DNA of 56,000 nt from an uncultured Bacteroidia bacterium (GTDB taxonomy: Bacteria > Bacteroidota > Bacteroidia > NS11-12g > UBA955). A program made the position numbers and the translations under genes. Position 1 is the stretch's first letter; each line of letters starts with the position of its first letter. The stretch covers positions 1 to 56,000 of the forward strand of contig CALSSY010000007.1 of the NCBI GenBank assembly GCA_943789135.1, in the 5' to 3' direction. Below the pieces are notes generated by a model, which ran no database searches, was not told where the DNA came from, and saw nothing but the letters and a program-made list of their open reading frames with translations. This document shows positions 28,328 to 37,712 of the stretch, piece by piece.

Positions 28328-29263
28328 ATGTTAATTGCGACCATCTTAAGCTTGTTTTCAGGAATCTCAGATTCAAAACCAGCTGATTATGTGCGTAAAG
28401 ATTCCACCGAAAAAAGGATTTGGGAATACGGTGCGGAATTCAAAGTGAATTTTTCTTTCGCGAATTCCTCCCCCAATTGGTCGAGTGGAGCCAATAACAA
28501 CATTACCATTACCGGACTAACCAATGCCACAGCCAATTTAAAACGAGAACGCTTTAGTTGGGACAATCAATTGAAAATCAATTTAGGATTGGTTAGTAAT
28601 CGAGAAAAAGATACCAGGGGTGACGCATTTTGGAGAAATAGAAAGAACATCGATAACTTTTTCTTGGATAGTAAACTGGGTTTAGACTTTGAAGAGTACC
28701 CTACCCTTTCTATTTACGGAGGTTTGAATTTCCAAACGCAACTATTACCGGGTTATACCTATTCTAAAGACTCTTTAGGACGAGACATTGCTAAAATGAC
28801 GACAAGTTTTCTGAGTCAAGGACAAACGCAATTTGCATTGGGAACTGAAAATAAATTTTTAAACAGTTACTATTTGCGTTTGGGGTATGTAACCTTGAAG
28901 CAGACGTATGTAATAAACCAAGATCTATACATACAAAGAAATCAAGAAGTTATCGCGCGTGTTCAAAAAGGTGAATTTATTGATAATGAGTTCGGTATGC
29001 AGGTTCAGATGGGTGGAAGTCAAGACTTTGGATTAGACAAAAGATACTCAGCAAAGTTTAACTACTTGGGATTCTTACCTTATCAAACCTATCCAGCTAT
29101 TTTGGATAGTCGTATAGACCTTGGCCTATCCGCACGGATCACAAAATATTTAAGCCTTAATTATACGTTAATATCCATTTTTGATAAAGATTTGGCTACC
29201 CCAGGCAGTAACGCTTGGCAAAATAGTTGGGTATTTGGAATATCCTACGGATACCATATATAA
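28328..29263 (+). CDS. DUF3078 domain protein, predicted outer-membrane-associated
   Basis: The protein of about 311 residues begins with a short signal peptide (MLIATILSLFSGISDS). The Bacteroidota DUF3078 hallmark is seen in NWSSGANNNITITGLTNATANLKR followed by WDNQLKINLGLV. Alternating beta strands run to the end (WVFGISYGYHI). An upstream start would lie inside the sucC terminator, so the ATG at 28328 is preferred. Members are thought to form a beta barrel; the function is unknown. Confidence 0.85.
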   Translation: MLIATILSLFSGISDSKPADYVRKDSTEKRIWEYGAEFKVNFSFANSSPNWSSGANNNITITGLTNATANLKRERFSWDNQLKINLGLVSNREKDTRGDAFWRNRKNIDNFFLDSKLGLDFEEYPTLSIYGGLNFQTQLLPGYTYSKDSLGRDIAKMTTSFLSQGQTQFALGTENKFLNSYYLRLGYVTLKQTYVINQDLYIQRNQEVIARVQKGEFIDNEFGMQVQMGGSQDFGLDKRYSAKFNYLGFLPYQTYPAILDSRIDLGLSARITKYLSLNYTLISIFDKDLATPGSNAWQNSWVFGISYGYHI

Positions 29264-29366
29264 CACCTGAAAATTCCTTTACTCAATCTTTGGCTTTTAA
29301 TCTTTACTAATACGTAAAGGTCTACATTTCAAAAAGGTCTCACATTACTTATGACAATTATTTCTA

Positions 29367-29382
29367 ACGGATAAATATCCGT
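29367..29382. promoter_or_regulatory. Palindrome upstream of the cupredoxin gene
   Basis: ACGGATAAATATCCGT has perfect 7-base arms and lies about 50 bases upstream of the -7 element at 29435. Its half-site ACGGAT also occurs in the palindrome at 24986. Confidence 0.45.
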
Positions 29383-29434
29383 GAAACACCCTTTTAATTC
29401 GACGTTGTTGGTCTCAAATCCCTGATAACAAACG

Positions 29435-29442
29435 TACCTTTG
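29435..29442 (+). promoter_or_regulatory. -7 promoter element of the cupredoxin gene
   Basis: TACCTTTG is an exact match to TAnnTTTG, 16 bases before the ATG. TTG at 29408-29410 lies 24 bases upstream. Confidence 0.6.
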
Positions 29443-29458
29443 CTGCAAGAAATAAATC

Positions 29459-29974
29459 ATGAAAAAATACACATTAATCATCACCAGTTTAGCCATTGGA
29501 TTTATGGTATCTTGTGGAGGATCAGAAGAAACAACCGAATCTGCAAGTACAGAAACTACCACTACTGAAACAACTGAAACTTCGACCACAGAGGAAGGGA
29601 TAGCTGAGCTAACTATCGAATCTAATGACGATATGAAATACAACCTTAAAACTTTAGAAGTTAAGGCTGGAGATCAGGTGGTATTAACCCTAATCAATAA
29701 GGGAACGATGCCAAAAGAAGCAATGGGGCATAACATTACAATCTTGAAACAAGGAGTTGATCTTGAGGAGTATGCGTTAGCGGCGGCAAAAGCAAAAGAC
29801 AACGGCTACCAAGTTGCCGGTCGCGAAGGCGATGTAATTGCTCATACTCAAATTTTAGGCCCTGGAGAAAGTGAAACCATTACTTTTGATGCACCAGAAG
29901 CAGGTACTTACAAGTTCTTGTGCACATTCCCTGCGCATTACGGCTTAATGCAAGGTGATTTTATCGTTAAGTAA
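29459..29974 (+). CDS. Azurin-like blue-copper lipoprotein
   Basis: The 171-residue precursor has a lipoprotein signal (FMVSC, with C about residue 19). An unusual linker of T, E and S follows (about 22-46). The cupredoxin domain carries the copper ligands: H in AMGHNITIL, then C, H and M in FLCTFPAHYGLMQG, the azurin spacing. It should be tethered to the periplasmic face of a membrane and pass single electrons, possibly to a cytochrome oxidase or denitrification enzyme. None is in the window. Confidence 0.9.
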   Translation: MKKYTLIITSLAIGFMVSCGGSEETTESASTETTTTETTETSTTEEGIAELTIESNDDMKYNLKTLEVKAGDQVVLTLINKGTMPKEAMGHNITILKQGVDLEEYALAAAKAKDNGYQVAGREGDVIAHTQILGPGESETITFDAPEAGTYKFLCTFPAHYGLMQGDFIVK

Positions 29975-29998
29975 TTCATTTATAACCCATATTGTATG

Positions 29999-30023
29999 GC
30001 CCTCTTTATAGAGGGCTTTTTTT
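29999..30023 (+). terminator. Rho-independent terminator of the cupredoxin gene
   Basis: GCCCTC, loop TTTATA, GAGGGC, then seven T. The stem is perfect. Confidence 0.92.
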
Positions 30024-30207
30024 GTGCCACAAAATCTATTTTATGTCAAAAATCAAAATCTCTAAAACCCCTCCAATTTTATCCTGATGCCTAAATTTAT
30101 GTATATGAATGGCTTACATTTTAGGACTCCAAAAATGCACATTAATTGAATATTGTTTTTTTGTTGGACACTAACTGCTACCCAATAATCCTCTATAAAT
30201 TCACGGA

Positions 30208-30702
30208 ATGAAACGTACACTATTTGCTTCATTCTTATTATGTAGCACCACGCTATTTTTCTCATGTGCAGGCGGCAATGAAACTGGGAACGCCGCAGAA
30301 GGCAACTCTAATTCAGAAGGATCACCCTCTACTAGCATTGATACCATGGCCTTGTTAGAAGGTAATTGGAAAATCGATAGTATCAGCAGCGATCGTTATG
30401 AGTTATACGATTGTGAAAAATCTATGAACTTCAACTTCACTTCTGATGCCGGTGAAAGTTCAAATGGAATCGAAACAAAAGTTTTGAAAGTAACACAAGG
30501 CGAAGACAATCCCTGCGATTTTGCAGGTCCCAATGACAATTACGAAACCGTATATACCTTATATATGGGGATGCTATACGTAAAGAATTTCAAAATGGAT
30601 AAAAAGCAATTATCCGGCACTTTGAAAATCTCCAAACTTTCGAATAACACCATTACCTTGACCAGTATGCGTCATTCGATCCACTTATCTAAGAAAAACT
30701 AA
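30208..30702 (+). CDS. Lipocalin-like lipoprotein
   Basis: The 164-residue precursor has a lipobox (LFFSCAGG, C about residue 20), then a Ser/Asn/Gly-rich linker. The domain begins LLEGNWKIDSI and has beta strands up to the end, as in the Bacteroidota lipocalin-like lipoproteins. Two cysteines (YDCEK and NPCDF) may form a disulfide. Ligand and role are unknown. The 233 bases upstream hold the terminator at 29999 and nothing else I can name. Confidence 0.65.
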   Translation: MKRTLFASFLLCSTTLFFSCAGGNETGNAAEGNSNSEGSPSTSIDTMALLEGNWKIDSISSDRYELYDCEKSMNFNFTSDAGESSNGIETKVLKVTQGEDNPCDFAGPNDNYETVYTLYMGMLYVKNFKMDKKQLSGTLKISKLSNNTITLTSMRHSIHLSKKN

Positions 30703-30719
30703 TCCAAAATCGGATTTTC

Positions 30720-31235
30720 TTAAAATTCAAAGGAGCGTCTCTTGATATTAAGTTGTTCGCTTTTCCGGTAATCCGGACCAATTTCAGCATGAACTACATG
30801 AACTTGCTCGGGATGTTCCTTTAATAATAACGTATTTATAAATCTCCACGATTGTGCTTTTGCGGGTAATTCCGCACTTTCTAAATAAAACCAAGTTGCT
30901 TCCGATTCTTCTTCGAAACCAATTAGCTCAAGAGGCACGCGGCTCCATTCTTGGGTTTTATTTTTTGCAAAAAGTGCCAATTCTTGATTGAATATTTTCT
31001 GCAATTTTCGCAAAGTCGTTGTATCTCTTTTCTGAGGATTGAAAGCCACTCCCTGTTGGGAAAAGGCATTCTGCACATCATCTGTAAACAATCTCACTTC
31101 TATTTGCGCTTCGCTTTGTGACTGATTGATTCGAACATGGGACACACCAACGTAAAATGGATGCATCCAAGATACCAATGTAAAAAAAACAGCTACGGCA
31201 ATTAGGTTAAATATTATTTTTGTCTGCTTTTGCAT
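30720..31235 (-). CDS. DUF6702 family protein
   Basis: This exported protein (about 171 residues from the ATG at 31235) has a hydrophobic N-terminus (LIAVAVFFTLVSWMH) followed by the family signature HPFYVGVSHVRINQSQSEAQIEVRLFTDDVQNAF. The family is restricted to Bacteroidota and has no assigned function. It diverges from the HupE-like gene with only about 20 bases between starts. The M1 peptidase lies just beyond HupE. The three occur together in related genomes, in my recollection. Confidence 0.75.
   Translation of the reverse strand: MQKQTKIIFNLIAVAVFFTLVSWMHPFYVGVSHVRINQSQSEAQIEVRLFTDDVQNAFSQQGVAFNPQKRDTTTLRKLQKIFNQELALFAKNKTQEWSRVPLELIGFEEESEATWFYLESAELPAKAQSWRFINTLLLKEHPEQVHVVHAEIGPDYRKSEQLNIKRRSFEF
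31215..31222 (+). promoter_or_regulatory. Possible -7 element of the HupE-like gene
   Basis: TATTTTTG matches TAnnTTTG and lies inside the first codons of the divergent DUF6702 gene. The distance to the ATG (33 bases) is reasonable. Confidence 0.4.
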
Positions 31236-31255
31236 CAAGCGCAAATTACAACGCA

Positions 31256-31852
31256 ATGAGTAACCTACATATATTATCGGTCAATTCTGGAGATTTTTGG
31301 TTAAAAATGGGGTTCCAACACTTGTTAGATTTCAATGGATACGATCATATGTTGTTCCTGTGGATGTCGTTTCTAGCATTTCGATACACAAACTATAAGC
31401 GCGCATTTCTTAATGTGTCCTTATTCACACTTGCACATTCTCTTACTTTAGCCATTAGTGTATTTAAGTGGGTTCCTATTACCTCCGATTGGATTGAGCG
31501 CCTGATTGCATTAAGCATCGCTATTAGTGCCGTTATTCCTTTAATTTTAAAAATTCAGAATACGACTAATAACCTTTTTGCTGGAGTCCTTATTTTTATT
31601 TTTGGACTCATTCATGGAATGGGTTTCTCTGGATTATTACTATCCCTTTTAGGCCACAGCGAAAATATCGTCGCACCATTATTGTTTTTTAACCTTGGAT
31701 TAGAATTGGGACAATTATTATTTGTATCGGCATTATTATCGATACAAACCGTTTTACATAAATATCTCCCCGAAAAGCAAAATTTCTATAGAATGGTATC
31801 TTCAATCATAGGCTTATCCGCTGGAATCTATCTTTTTTTGACGCGAATCTAA
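31256..31852 (+). CDS. HupE/UreJ-like membrane protein
   Basis: The protein of about 198 residues has about six transmembrane helices and the family's metal-binding pattern: QHLLDFNGYDHMLFL, LFTLAHSLTLAIS and FIFGLIHGMGFSG, with conserved H and D. HupE/UreJ proteins are secondary nickel or cobalt carriers in some bacteria. No hydrogenase or urease is present, and the Bacteroidota branch has no proven substrate. I use the ATG at 31256, because an upstream GTG-type start would put it inside the promoter. Confidence 0.8.
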   Translation: MSNLHILSVNSGDFWLKMGFQHLLDFNGYDHMLFLWMSFLAFRYTNYKRAFLNVSLFTLAHSLTLAISVFKWVPITSDWIERLIALSIAISAVIPLILKIQNTTNNLFAGVLIFIFGLIHGMGFSGLLLSLLGHSENIVAPLLFFNLGLELGQLLFVSALLSIQTVLHKYLPEKQNFYRMVSSIIGLSAGIYLFLTRI

Positions 31853-31901
31853 AGCCTTTAATTCCCATTTAGAAAGGCGAAATGCGTATATTCGCTGTTT
31901 T

Positions 31902-34367
31902 ATGAATTTACAGATACGCAAAGCTATTGGAGCCTCCCTTTTATTCTTACTTGGGGGAATTTCAACGAATCATGCACAGAATATTCAAAACAATCCAAAA
32001 TCCAACCACGGGAATAAATTTGAACAATTAGGAACCATTTTGGCTGATCCTAGTGATTACCGCACGGCTTCAGGTGCTCCCGGGCACAAATATTGGCAGC
32101 AAAAAGCAGATTATAAAATCAAAGCCCGGTTGGATGAAGAAAACCGTTTACTCTACGGCGAGGAAACCATCACATACACCAATAATTCTCCCGATGTTCT
32201 TACTTATTTGTGGTTGCAACTCGACGAGAATGAGCATTCTCCTAATGCAGAAAGTCATCTTTTCGATACCGAATCCTTATCCAATCGAGGAACGGATGAG
32301 GAACCCATCATTACTGCTGAAGCAATACGAGTTTTGGATATTAAAGAGCGTTATCGTGGATATGGAGTAGTAATTGAATCGGTAACGGACCTAAAAAACA
32401 AGGCACTTCCGTATCGTGTGAACTTTACCATGATGCGTATTAACCTAAGGAAGGCACTAAAGCCAGGAAAAACTTTTTCATTTAAAGTTAAATGGCATTA
32501 TAAAATCCCAGAGAGGATGAAAATTGGTGGACGCGGTGGTTACGAACATTTTGAGGAAGACGGGAACGATTTATTCACCATTTCCCAATGGTACCCACGA
32601 ATGTGCGTTTATTCGGATTACCAAGGATGGAATCACAAGCAGTTTACAGGGCGTGGTGAATTTTCACTTGTTTTTGGAGATTTTGAAGTCGAAATGACGG
32701 TACCTGCGGATCACATTATAGCAGCAACTGGTGAATGTCAAAACTATAAAGAGGTACTTACCCCAGAACAATTACAGCGTTGGAACCAAGCTCATAATGC
32801 CAAGGAACCTATTCAAATTGTTACCTTGTTGGAAGCACAAACCAAAGAGCAACAAGCCGATCAAAGCCATACAAAAACATGGAAATACAAAGCAAACAAT
32901 GTCCGTGATTTTGCATGGGGATCTTCTCGAAAATTCACTTGGGATGCCATGGGAATTGATGTTGAAGGCAATAAGGTAATGTGCATGAGTTATTATCCAA
33001 AAGAGTCTTATGCCCTATACAACAAATACTCCACGAAGGTGGTGGCGCACACAATAAAAACCTATTCCAAGTTTACCATACCTTATATTTATCCTGTTGC
33101 TATTTCGGTAGAAGCTTCCAGTGGTATGGAATATCCGATGATTTGTTTCAATTACGGCAGAACGGATAAACAAGGCAATTACAGCGAGGCTATCAAATAC
33201 GGAATGATTGGTGTAATTATTCATGAAGTAGGTCATAATTTCTTCCCAATGATCATCAACTCAGATGAACGCAATTGGAGTTGGATGGATGAGGGATTGA
33301 ATACATTTGTTCAATTCTTAACAGAACAAGAATTTGATAACAATTACCCTTCTAGACGAGGACCCGCCCATAAAATTGTCGATTACATGAAGCTGCCCGT
33401 GGAACGCTTAGAGCCCATAATGACAAATTCTGAAAACATCATTGAATTTGGTCCTAATGCTTATGCAAAACCGGCAACGGCCCTTAATATTCTCAGAGAA
33501 ACAATAATGGGCAGAGATTTATTTGATTATGCGTTTAAAGAATATTGCACCCGGTGGGCCTTCAAACACCCAAGACCTTCAGACTTTTTCCGAACAATGG
33601 AAGATGCATCCGGAGTTGATTTGGATTGGTTTTGGAGAGCCTGGTTCTACGATATTGAACCGGTAGATATTTCATTAGATTCGGTTCGTGCGTTTGATTT
33701 GAACTTCCCCAATGTAGTTCCTGTCAATTATGACACTGCAAAAGTCACATTTGAACAAATAGGCAGACCTAAAAAACGCAAAGGCAGACCCGTTGAGGAA
33801 GATGAATTTCTTCATATTTCTAGGTTAAGGAATAAAGCTGAAGGATACAAATTTGCCGTTGATATGGATACAAGCCTTAGAGACTTCTATTACTATTACG
33901 ATCGGAAATTGGATACTGCTTATAAAAACATAGTTCTTAGAGATAAAATCAATCAATACGGTAACGGGAAAAAAACAAATCGATATGCCAACTTGGAGGT
34001 ATTGCCCGCAACGGATACCATGGAACTCCGTGGAAGATACCTATATGAATTGCATCTTAGTAATATTGGTGGATGTGTAATGCCGGTTATTATTGGTTGG
34101 GAATTTGAAGACGGAAGTTCGGAAATTGATTACATTTCGGCTTACGTATGGAGGAAAAACGAAAATACAATCACGAAATCTTTCATGAAAAAGAAGAAAG
34201 TTGTGCGAATTCAATTAGATCCATTACGAGAAACTGCAGACATCGACGAAGGCAATAATTCATGGCCAGAAACGCTCAAATACAGCCGTTTTGAAGTATT
34301 CAAACAAAAAGAAATTGAGCAAGTTGAGCGTAATCCAATGAAGTATTATAGAAATCGCAAAAAATAA
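31902..34367 (+). CDS. M1 family zinc metallopeptidase
   Basis: The 821-residue protein has a signal peptide (ASLLFLLGGISTNHAQ). The M1 zinc site is HEVGHNFFP near residue 441, with the third ligand in WMDEGLN near 463 and the exopeptidase-type motif VEASSGMEYPM just before. It should be a periplasmic or outer-membrane aminopeptidase-like enzyme. The C-terminal 200 residues are beta rich and basic at the very end; there is no type 9 sorting domain visible. A TATATTCG element (31887-31894) seven bases upstream suggests a short leader. Confidence 0.92.
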   Translation: MNLQIRKAIGASLLFLLGGISTNHAQNIQNNPKSNHGNKFEQLGTILADPSDYRTASGAPGHKYWQQKADYKIKARLDEENRLLYGEETITYTNNSPDVLTYLWLQLDENEHSPNAESHLFDTESLSNRGTDEEPIITAEAIRVLDIKERYRGYGVVIESVTDLKNKALPYRVNFTMMRINLRKALKPGKTFSFKVKWHYKIPERMKIGGRGGYEHFEEDGNDLFTISQWYPRMCVYSDYQGWNHKQFTGRGEFSLVFGDFEVEMTVPADHIIAATGECQNYKEVLTPEQLQRWNQAHNAKEPIQIVTLLEAQTKEQQADQSHTKTWKYKANNVRDFAWGSSRKFTWDAMGIDVEGNKVMCMSYYPKESYALYNKYSTKVVAHTIKTYSKFTIPYIYPVAISVEASSGMEYPMICFNYGRTDKQGNYSEAIKYGMIGVIIHEVGHNFFPMIINSDERNWSWMDEGLNTFVQFLTEQEFDNNYPSRRGPAHKIVDYMKLPVERLEPIMTNSENIIEFGPNAYAKPATALNILRETIMGRDLFDYAFKEYCTRWAFKHPRPSDFFRTMEDASGVDLDWFWRAWFYDIEPVDISLDSVRAFDLNFPNVVPVNYDTAKVTFEQIGRPKKRKGRPVEEDEFLHISRLRNKAEGYKFAVDMDTSLRDFYYYYDRKLDTAYKNIVLRDKINQYGNGKKTNRYANLEVLPATDTMELRGRYLYELHLSNIGGCVMPVIIGWEFEDGSSEIDYISAYVWRKNENTITKSFMKKKKVVRIQLDPLRETADIDEGNNSWPETLKYSRFEVFKQKEIEQVERNPMKYYRNRKK

Positions 34368-34414
34368 AGTTGAAAATAGTTTCATCAATAAGAAAATAAC
34401 CGATTCCTTTCTCT

Positions 34415-34422
34415 TACCTTTG
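34415..34422 (+). promoter_or_regulatory. -7 promoter element of the cold-shock gene
   Basis: TACCTTTG is an exact TAnnTTTG match, 16 bases before the ATG. No TTG occurs at the right distance. Confidence 0.5.
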
Positions 34423-34438
34423 ACACGTTTTAAATAAA

Positions 34439-34633
34439 ATGAATACAGGTAAAGTTAAATTTTACAACGAGACCAAAGGTTATGGTTTCATTGTTGACGA
34501 CAACACTCAAGAGGAGTACTTCACACACGCTACAGGCTTAATCGACAAAGTTCAAGAGAACGATTCGGTTGAGTATGAATTGGAAGAAGGCCGCAAAGGA
34601 TTAAATGCTATAAACGTTAAAGTTATTAAGTAA
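34439..34633 (+). CDS. Cold-shock domain protein
   Basis: The 64-residue single OB-fold protein has RNP1 in KGYGFI and an RNP2 equivalent reading EYFTHAT, where V-F-V-H-F/W is usual. It starts GKVKFYNETKGYGFI, as in CspA. It should bind single-stranded RNA and act as an RNA chaperone. The basic end of E. coli CspA is replaced by INVKVIK. A terminator follows at 34657. Confidence 0.93.
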   Translation: MNTGKVKFYNETKGYGFIVDDNTQEEYFTHATGLIDKVQENDSVEYELEEGRKGLNAINVKVIK

Positions 34634-34656
34634 TAGAGTTTAAAATCCATTCTTTA

Positions 34657-34686
34657 AAATGCCCCGAAATTCGGGGCATTTTCTTT
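34657..34686 (+). terminator. Rho-independent terminator of the cold-shock gene
   Basis: The stem AAATGCCCCGAA/ATTCGGGGCATTT is followed by a T-rich tract. Confidence 0.85.
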
Positions 34687-34690
34687 TGAA

Positions 34691-34708
34691 TGACTACCTT
34701 TGTAGTCA
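34691..34708. promoter_or_regulatory. Palindrome covering the ClC -7 element
   Basis: TGACTACCTTTGTAGTCA has perfect 7-base arms around CTTT and contains TACCTTTG (34695-34702), the ClC -7 element. A protein bound there would block RNA polymerase directly. Confidence 0.5.
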
Positions 34709-34730
34709 TGCATCATTTCGACTTGACTAA

Positions 34731-36074
34731 ATGAATCGTTTTCGCTCGATTTACAATAAAATCCAGGAGTACTACGATCGCCTCCCAAACGAAAAATGGA
34801 AACTTAGCTTTTTAAGTGCATTGCCTTTTTGGGTGGGTTCTTTTATTGTAGGTTTGGTCGCTGTCTTTTATGCTCAATTATTTGAATGGGCAGAAAATTC
34901 TTTCATTTGGATGCTAGAACATCTTGGTTATTGGATGTTCCTTATTTCACCCGTTTTATTCATTGGTTCATGGTGGGCCGTAACTCGTTACGCACCCTAT
35001 GCTTCTGGAAGTGGGATACCACAGGTTACCGCATCACTGGAACTTATTCAAGAACGTCAATCCAGAAAGGTTATACGCCTATTAAGTTTTCCTATAATCT
35101 TTATAAAACTCATTTCAAGCTTTCTATTGGCACTGGGAGGCGGAATTATAGGTCGAGAAGGCCCTACCATTCAAATTGCCGCATCGGTTTTTAAGAAAAC
35201 TTACGATTGGCTTCCTGAAGGATGGCCAAGAATTTCCCCCAAAAATATGATCATGACGGGTGCTGCAGCGGGTTTGGCGGCAGCGTTCAACACACCGTTA
35301 GGAGGACTTGTGTTTGCTATTGAAGAGCTTACCAAAACACACTTTAACAATTTTAAAAATTCTCTCTTTATCGGCGTAGTAATTGCGGGTATCACTGCAC
35401 AAAGTTTTGTTGGCAGTTATTTGTATTTGGGATATCCCTTAGCCGTTAATATTAATTATTCTATGGTATTCGCAGTTGTGATAGCATCGGCATTTACCGG
35501 TTGGTTTGCGGGCCTTTACAGTCGATTTGTAATCTATTTATCCAAATGGAGAAAAGCGTTAAACCGCAGACAAACTATTCTTTATTTAATCTTTATTGCA
35601 ACCGCTATAACTGCGATGGCGATGTTTTTAGATCATAGAATTGCAGGACCCGGAAGAGAAATAATTGTAGGCTCCTTGTTTACATCGGATAAATATCTAG
35701 AATGGTATGTCCCTATCGGTAAATGGCTCGGATCCGCATTCAGTTTCAGTTCTGGTAGTGCTGGAGGTGTTTTTGCGCCAAGCTTGAGCATTGGAGCTTC
35801 AATTTCTGCAGCATTCTCCGGTATGTTGCATTTAAGTGCGGACAATACCAACCTACTCATCATGACGGGTATGGTTGCTTTTTTAACAGGAATCACTAGA
35901 AGTCCGTTCACCTCTGCTATTCTGGTATTGGAGATGACCGATCGACATAATTTAATTTTCTTTTTTATGTTAGCCGCCCTATTTGGCCAAATTGCAGCAA
36001 AAGCAGTATGTAGAAAATCATTATATGAAACCATTAAGGAATCCATTCTAACGGAATTCAGCAAAAAACAATAA
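34731..36074 (+). CDS. ClC-family chloride channel or Cl-/H+ antiporter
   Basis: The 447-residue membrane protein has the anion-selectivity motifs GSGIPQ near residue 92, GREGP near 140 and SGSAGGVFAPSLSIGA near 340. The glutamate in GREGP is the gating glutamate of ClC proteins. There is no CBS domain at the end. Exchangers also need an internal proton glutamate, which I cannot place with certainty, so channel or antiporter stays open. A shared terminator separates it from icd. Confidence 0.92.
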   Translation: MNRFRSIYNKIQEYYDRLPNEKWKLSFLSALPFWVGSFIVGLVAVFYAQLFEWAENSFIWMLEHLGYWMFLISPVLFIGSWWAVTRYAPYASGSGIPQVTASLELIQERQSRKVIRLLSFPIIFIKLISSFLLALGGGIIGREGPTIQIAASVFKKTYDWLPEGWPRISPKNMIMTGAAAGLAAAFNTPLGGLVFAIEELTKTHFNNFKNSLFIGVVIAGITAQSFVGSYLYLGYPLAVNINYSMVFAVVIASAFTGWFAGLYSRFVIYLSKWRKALNRRQTILYLIFIATAITAMAMFLDHRIAGPGREIIVGSLFTSDKYLEWYVPIGKWLGSAFSFSSGSAGGVFAPSLSIGASISAAFSGMLHLSADNTNLLIMTGMVAFLTGITRSPFTSAILVLEMTDRHNLIFFFMLAALFGQIAAKAVCRKSLYETIKESILTEFSKKQ

Positions 36075-36084
36075 TTCCAATCAT

Positions 36085-36122
36085 AAAAAAAGGCGCACAT
36101 CAACTGATGTGCGCCTTTTTAT
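36085..36122. terminator. Bidirectional terminator between ClC and icd
   Basis: GGCGCACATCA, loop AC, TGATGTGCGCC, with an A tract on one side and a T tract on the other. It works for both converging genes. Confidence 0.93.
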
Positions 36123-36138
36123 TTTTAAGGGGGTAGTA

Positions 36139-37581
36139 TTATTGACCTTGACCTAAAGAATAGGCTTCCACCCCATCAAAAGAATACAGGTTCTCTGTTT
36201 TAATACTATCAATGTGGTGCTCTTCGGCTTTTACCAATAACGCAATGATATCTGATTTACGCATGGAGTAACCCTCTTTGGGCTTGTAACGACAACGCCA
36301 GTGGTCGGTACAGAATGTCTCAGGGAACCCATTTGGCCAAACTTTCAAACCTCTGTTGGTAATCATAGACAATGAAACGTGATCGGTATCTAATGGACTT
36401 AACATGGCAGCCAATTCATTGGCATCAGTTCCATTCCAGTGAACGAAAATATCAACGCCGCGTAATTCTTTCTTTTTCTGCGGTTTTTTAACATATTCCG
36501 GCAAATTAAGAACGGCATCTTTGCGGTATTCAACTCCTTTTAAAAGTTTAGGTTGCTTACCTAAGCGCTCGATTACGGCTTTTGTAAACTCTTTGGTATT
36601 GACCAACTGCTTACTTGTACCTTCTTTATAAATATCACCAGTATGGATTCCGTCTTCGATGGTAGCCAACCAAGCATTTTGAATTTTTTCAGCACAATCG
36701 CTTTCACCAATATGTGTCAACATCATTACTGCGCCTTGAATCAATCCAGAAGGATTCGCAATTCCTTGTCCAGCAATCATAGGTGCAGAACCGTGAATGG
36801 CTTCAAACATGGAGCACACCTGACCGATATTAGAAGAACCACCCATTCCAACAGATCCCGTAATTTGAGCCGCAATATCAGAAATAACATCCCCGTATAA
36901 ATTCGGCATTACGATTACGTCAAAATATTCCGGAGTATCTGCCACTTTAGCCGCTCCAATGTCAACGATCCAATGTTCGTTTTCTATTTCTGGATATTCT
37001 GCCGCAATTTCATTGAATACTTCATGGAACAAACCATCGGTTTGCTTCATGATGTTATCCTTAGAAAAACAGGTTACTTTCTTACGACCGTAAACTTTCG
37101 CGTATTCAAAAGCATAACGAATTATTTTCTCACTTCCTGGTCTTGAAATCAATTTCAAACACTGAATTACTTCATCTGTTTGTTGGTGTTCGATACCCGC
37201 ATACAAGTCTTCTTCGTTCTCTCTTATGATAACAATGTCCATTTCTGGATGCTTTGTTTTCACATAGGGATGCAAACTTATACAAGGACGTACATTGGCA
37301 TACAAACCAAGAGACTTTCTCATACTTACGTTCAAACTCTTATATCCGCCTCCTTGAGGAGTGGTGATTGGAGCTTTTAGTAATACCTTGTTCTCTCGAA
37401 TTGTATCCCAAGCTTCCGAAGATATTCCAGAAGAATTGCCTGAAAGATAAACTTTTTCGCCTACTTCAATCTCGTCAATTTCAATGTCAGCACCTGCTGC
37501 TTTTAGAATTTCAAGGGTTGCGTCCATGATTTCTGGACCTATTCCATCGCCCTTCGCTACGGTAATTCGTTTCTTCACCAT
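36139..37581 (-). CDS. icd: NADP-dependent isocitrate dehydrogenase (long form)
   Basis: The enzyme oxidatively decarboxylates isocitrate to 2-oxoglutarate. The first 330 residues show the ICDH/IPMDH fold: ITVAKGDGIGPEIMDATLEIL, ITTPQGGGYKSLNVSMRKSLGLYANVRP, RENEEDLYAGIEH, VMPNLYGDVISDIAAQITGSVGMGGSSN and EAIHGSAPMIAGQGIANPSG. An extra domain of about 130 residues follows (RGVDIFVHWNGTDANELAAML), giving 480 residues, as in the Thermus/Rickettsia-type IDH. Cofactor preference is by family only. Confidence 0.92.
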   Translation of the reverse strand: MVKKRITVAKGDGIGPEIMDATLEILKAAGADIEIDEIEVGEKVYLSGNSSGISSEAWDTIRENKVLLKAPITTPQGGGYKSLNVSMRKSLGLYANVRPCISLHPYVKTKHPEMDIVIIRENEEDLYAGIEHQQTDEVIQCLKLISRPGSEKIIRYAFEYAKVYGRKKVTCFSKDNIMKQTDGLFHEVFNEIAAEYPEIENEHWIVDIGAAKVADTPEYFDVIVMPNLYGDVISDIAAQITGSVGMGGSSNIGQVCSMFEAIHGSAPMIAGQGIANPSGLIQGAVMMLTHIGESDCAEKIQNAWLATIEDGIHTGDIYKEGTSKQLVNTKEFTKAVIERLGKQPKLLKGVEYRKDAVLNLPEYVKKPQKKKELRGVDIFVHWNGTDANELAAMLSPLDTDHVSLSMITNRGLKVWPNGFPETFCTDHWRCRYKPKEGYSMRKSDIIALLVKAEEHHIDSIKTENLYSFDGVEAYSLGQGQ

Positions 37582-37712
37582 CCGTTTTTAAACTCCCCAC
37601 AAATATTGCCATTAATACGAATACTGACAAGTTAAATCGAAGTTTTTAACTCCTAACACGTAAAAGAGGAGTCATTTTCGATTAAATAGCAATGAATACC
37701 TCGTTATTGATT

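Noticed and set aside
29520..29600. Thr/Glu/Ser-rich run as a short tandem repeat array
   Set aside because: It is the low-complexity linker of the cupredoxin lipoprotein, with irregular codons rather than a DNA repeat.
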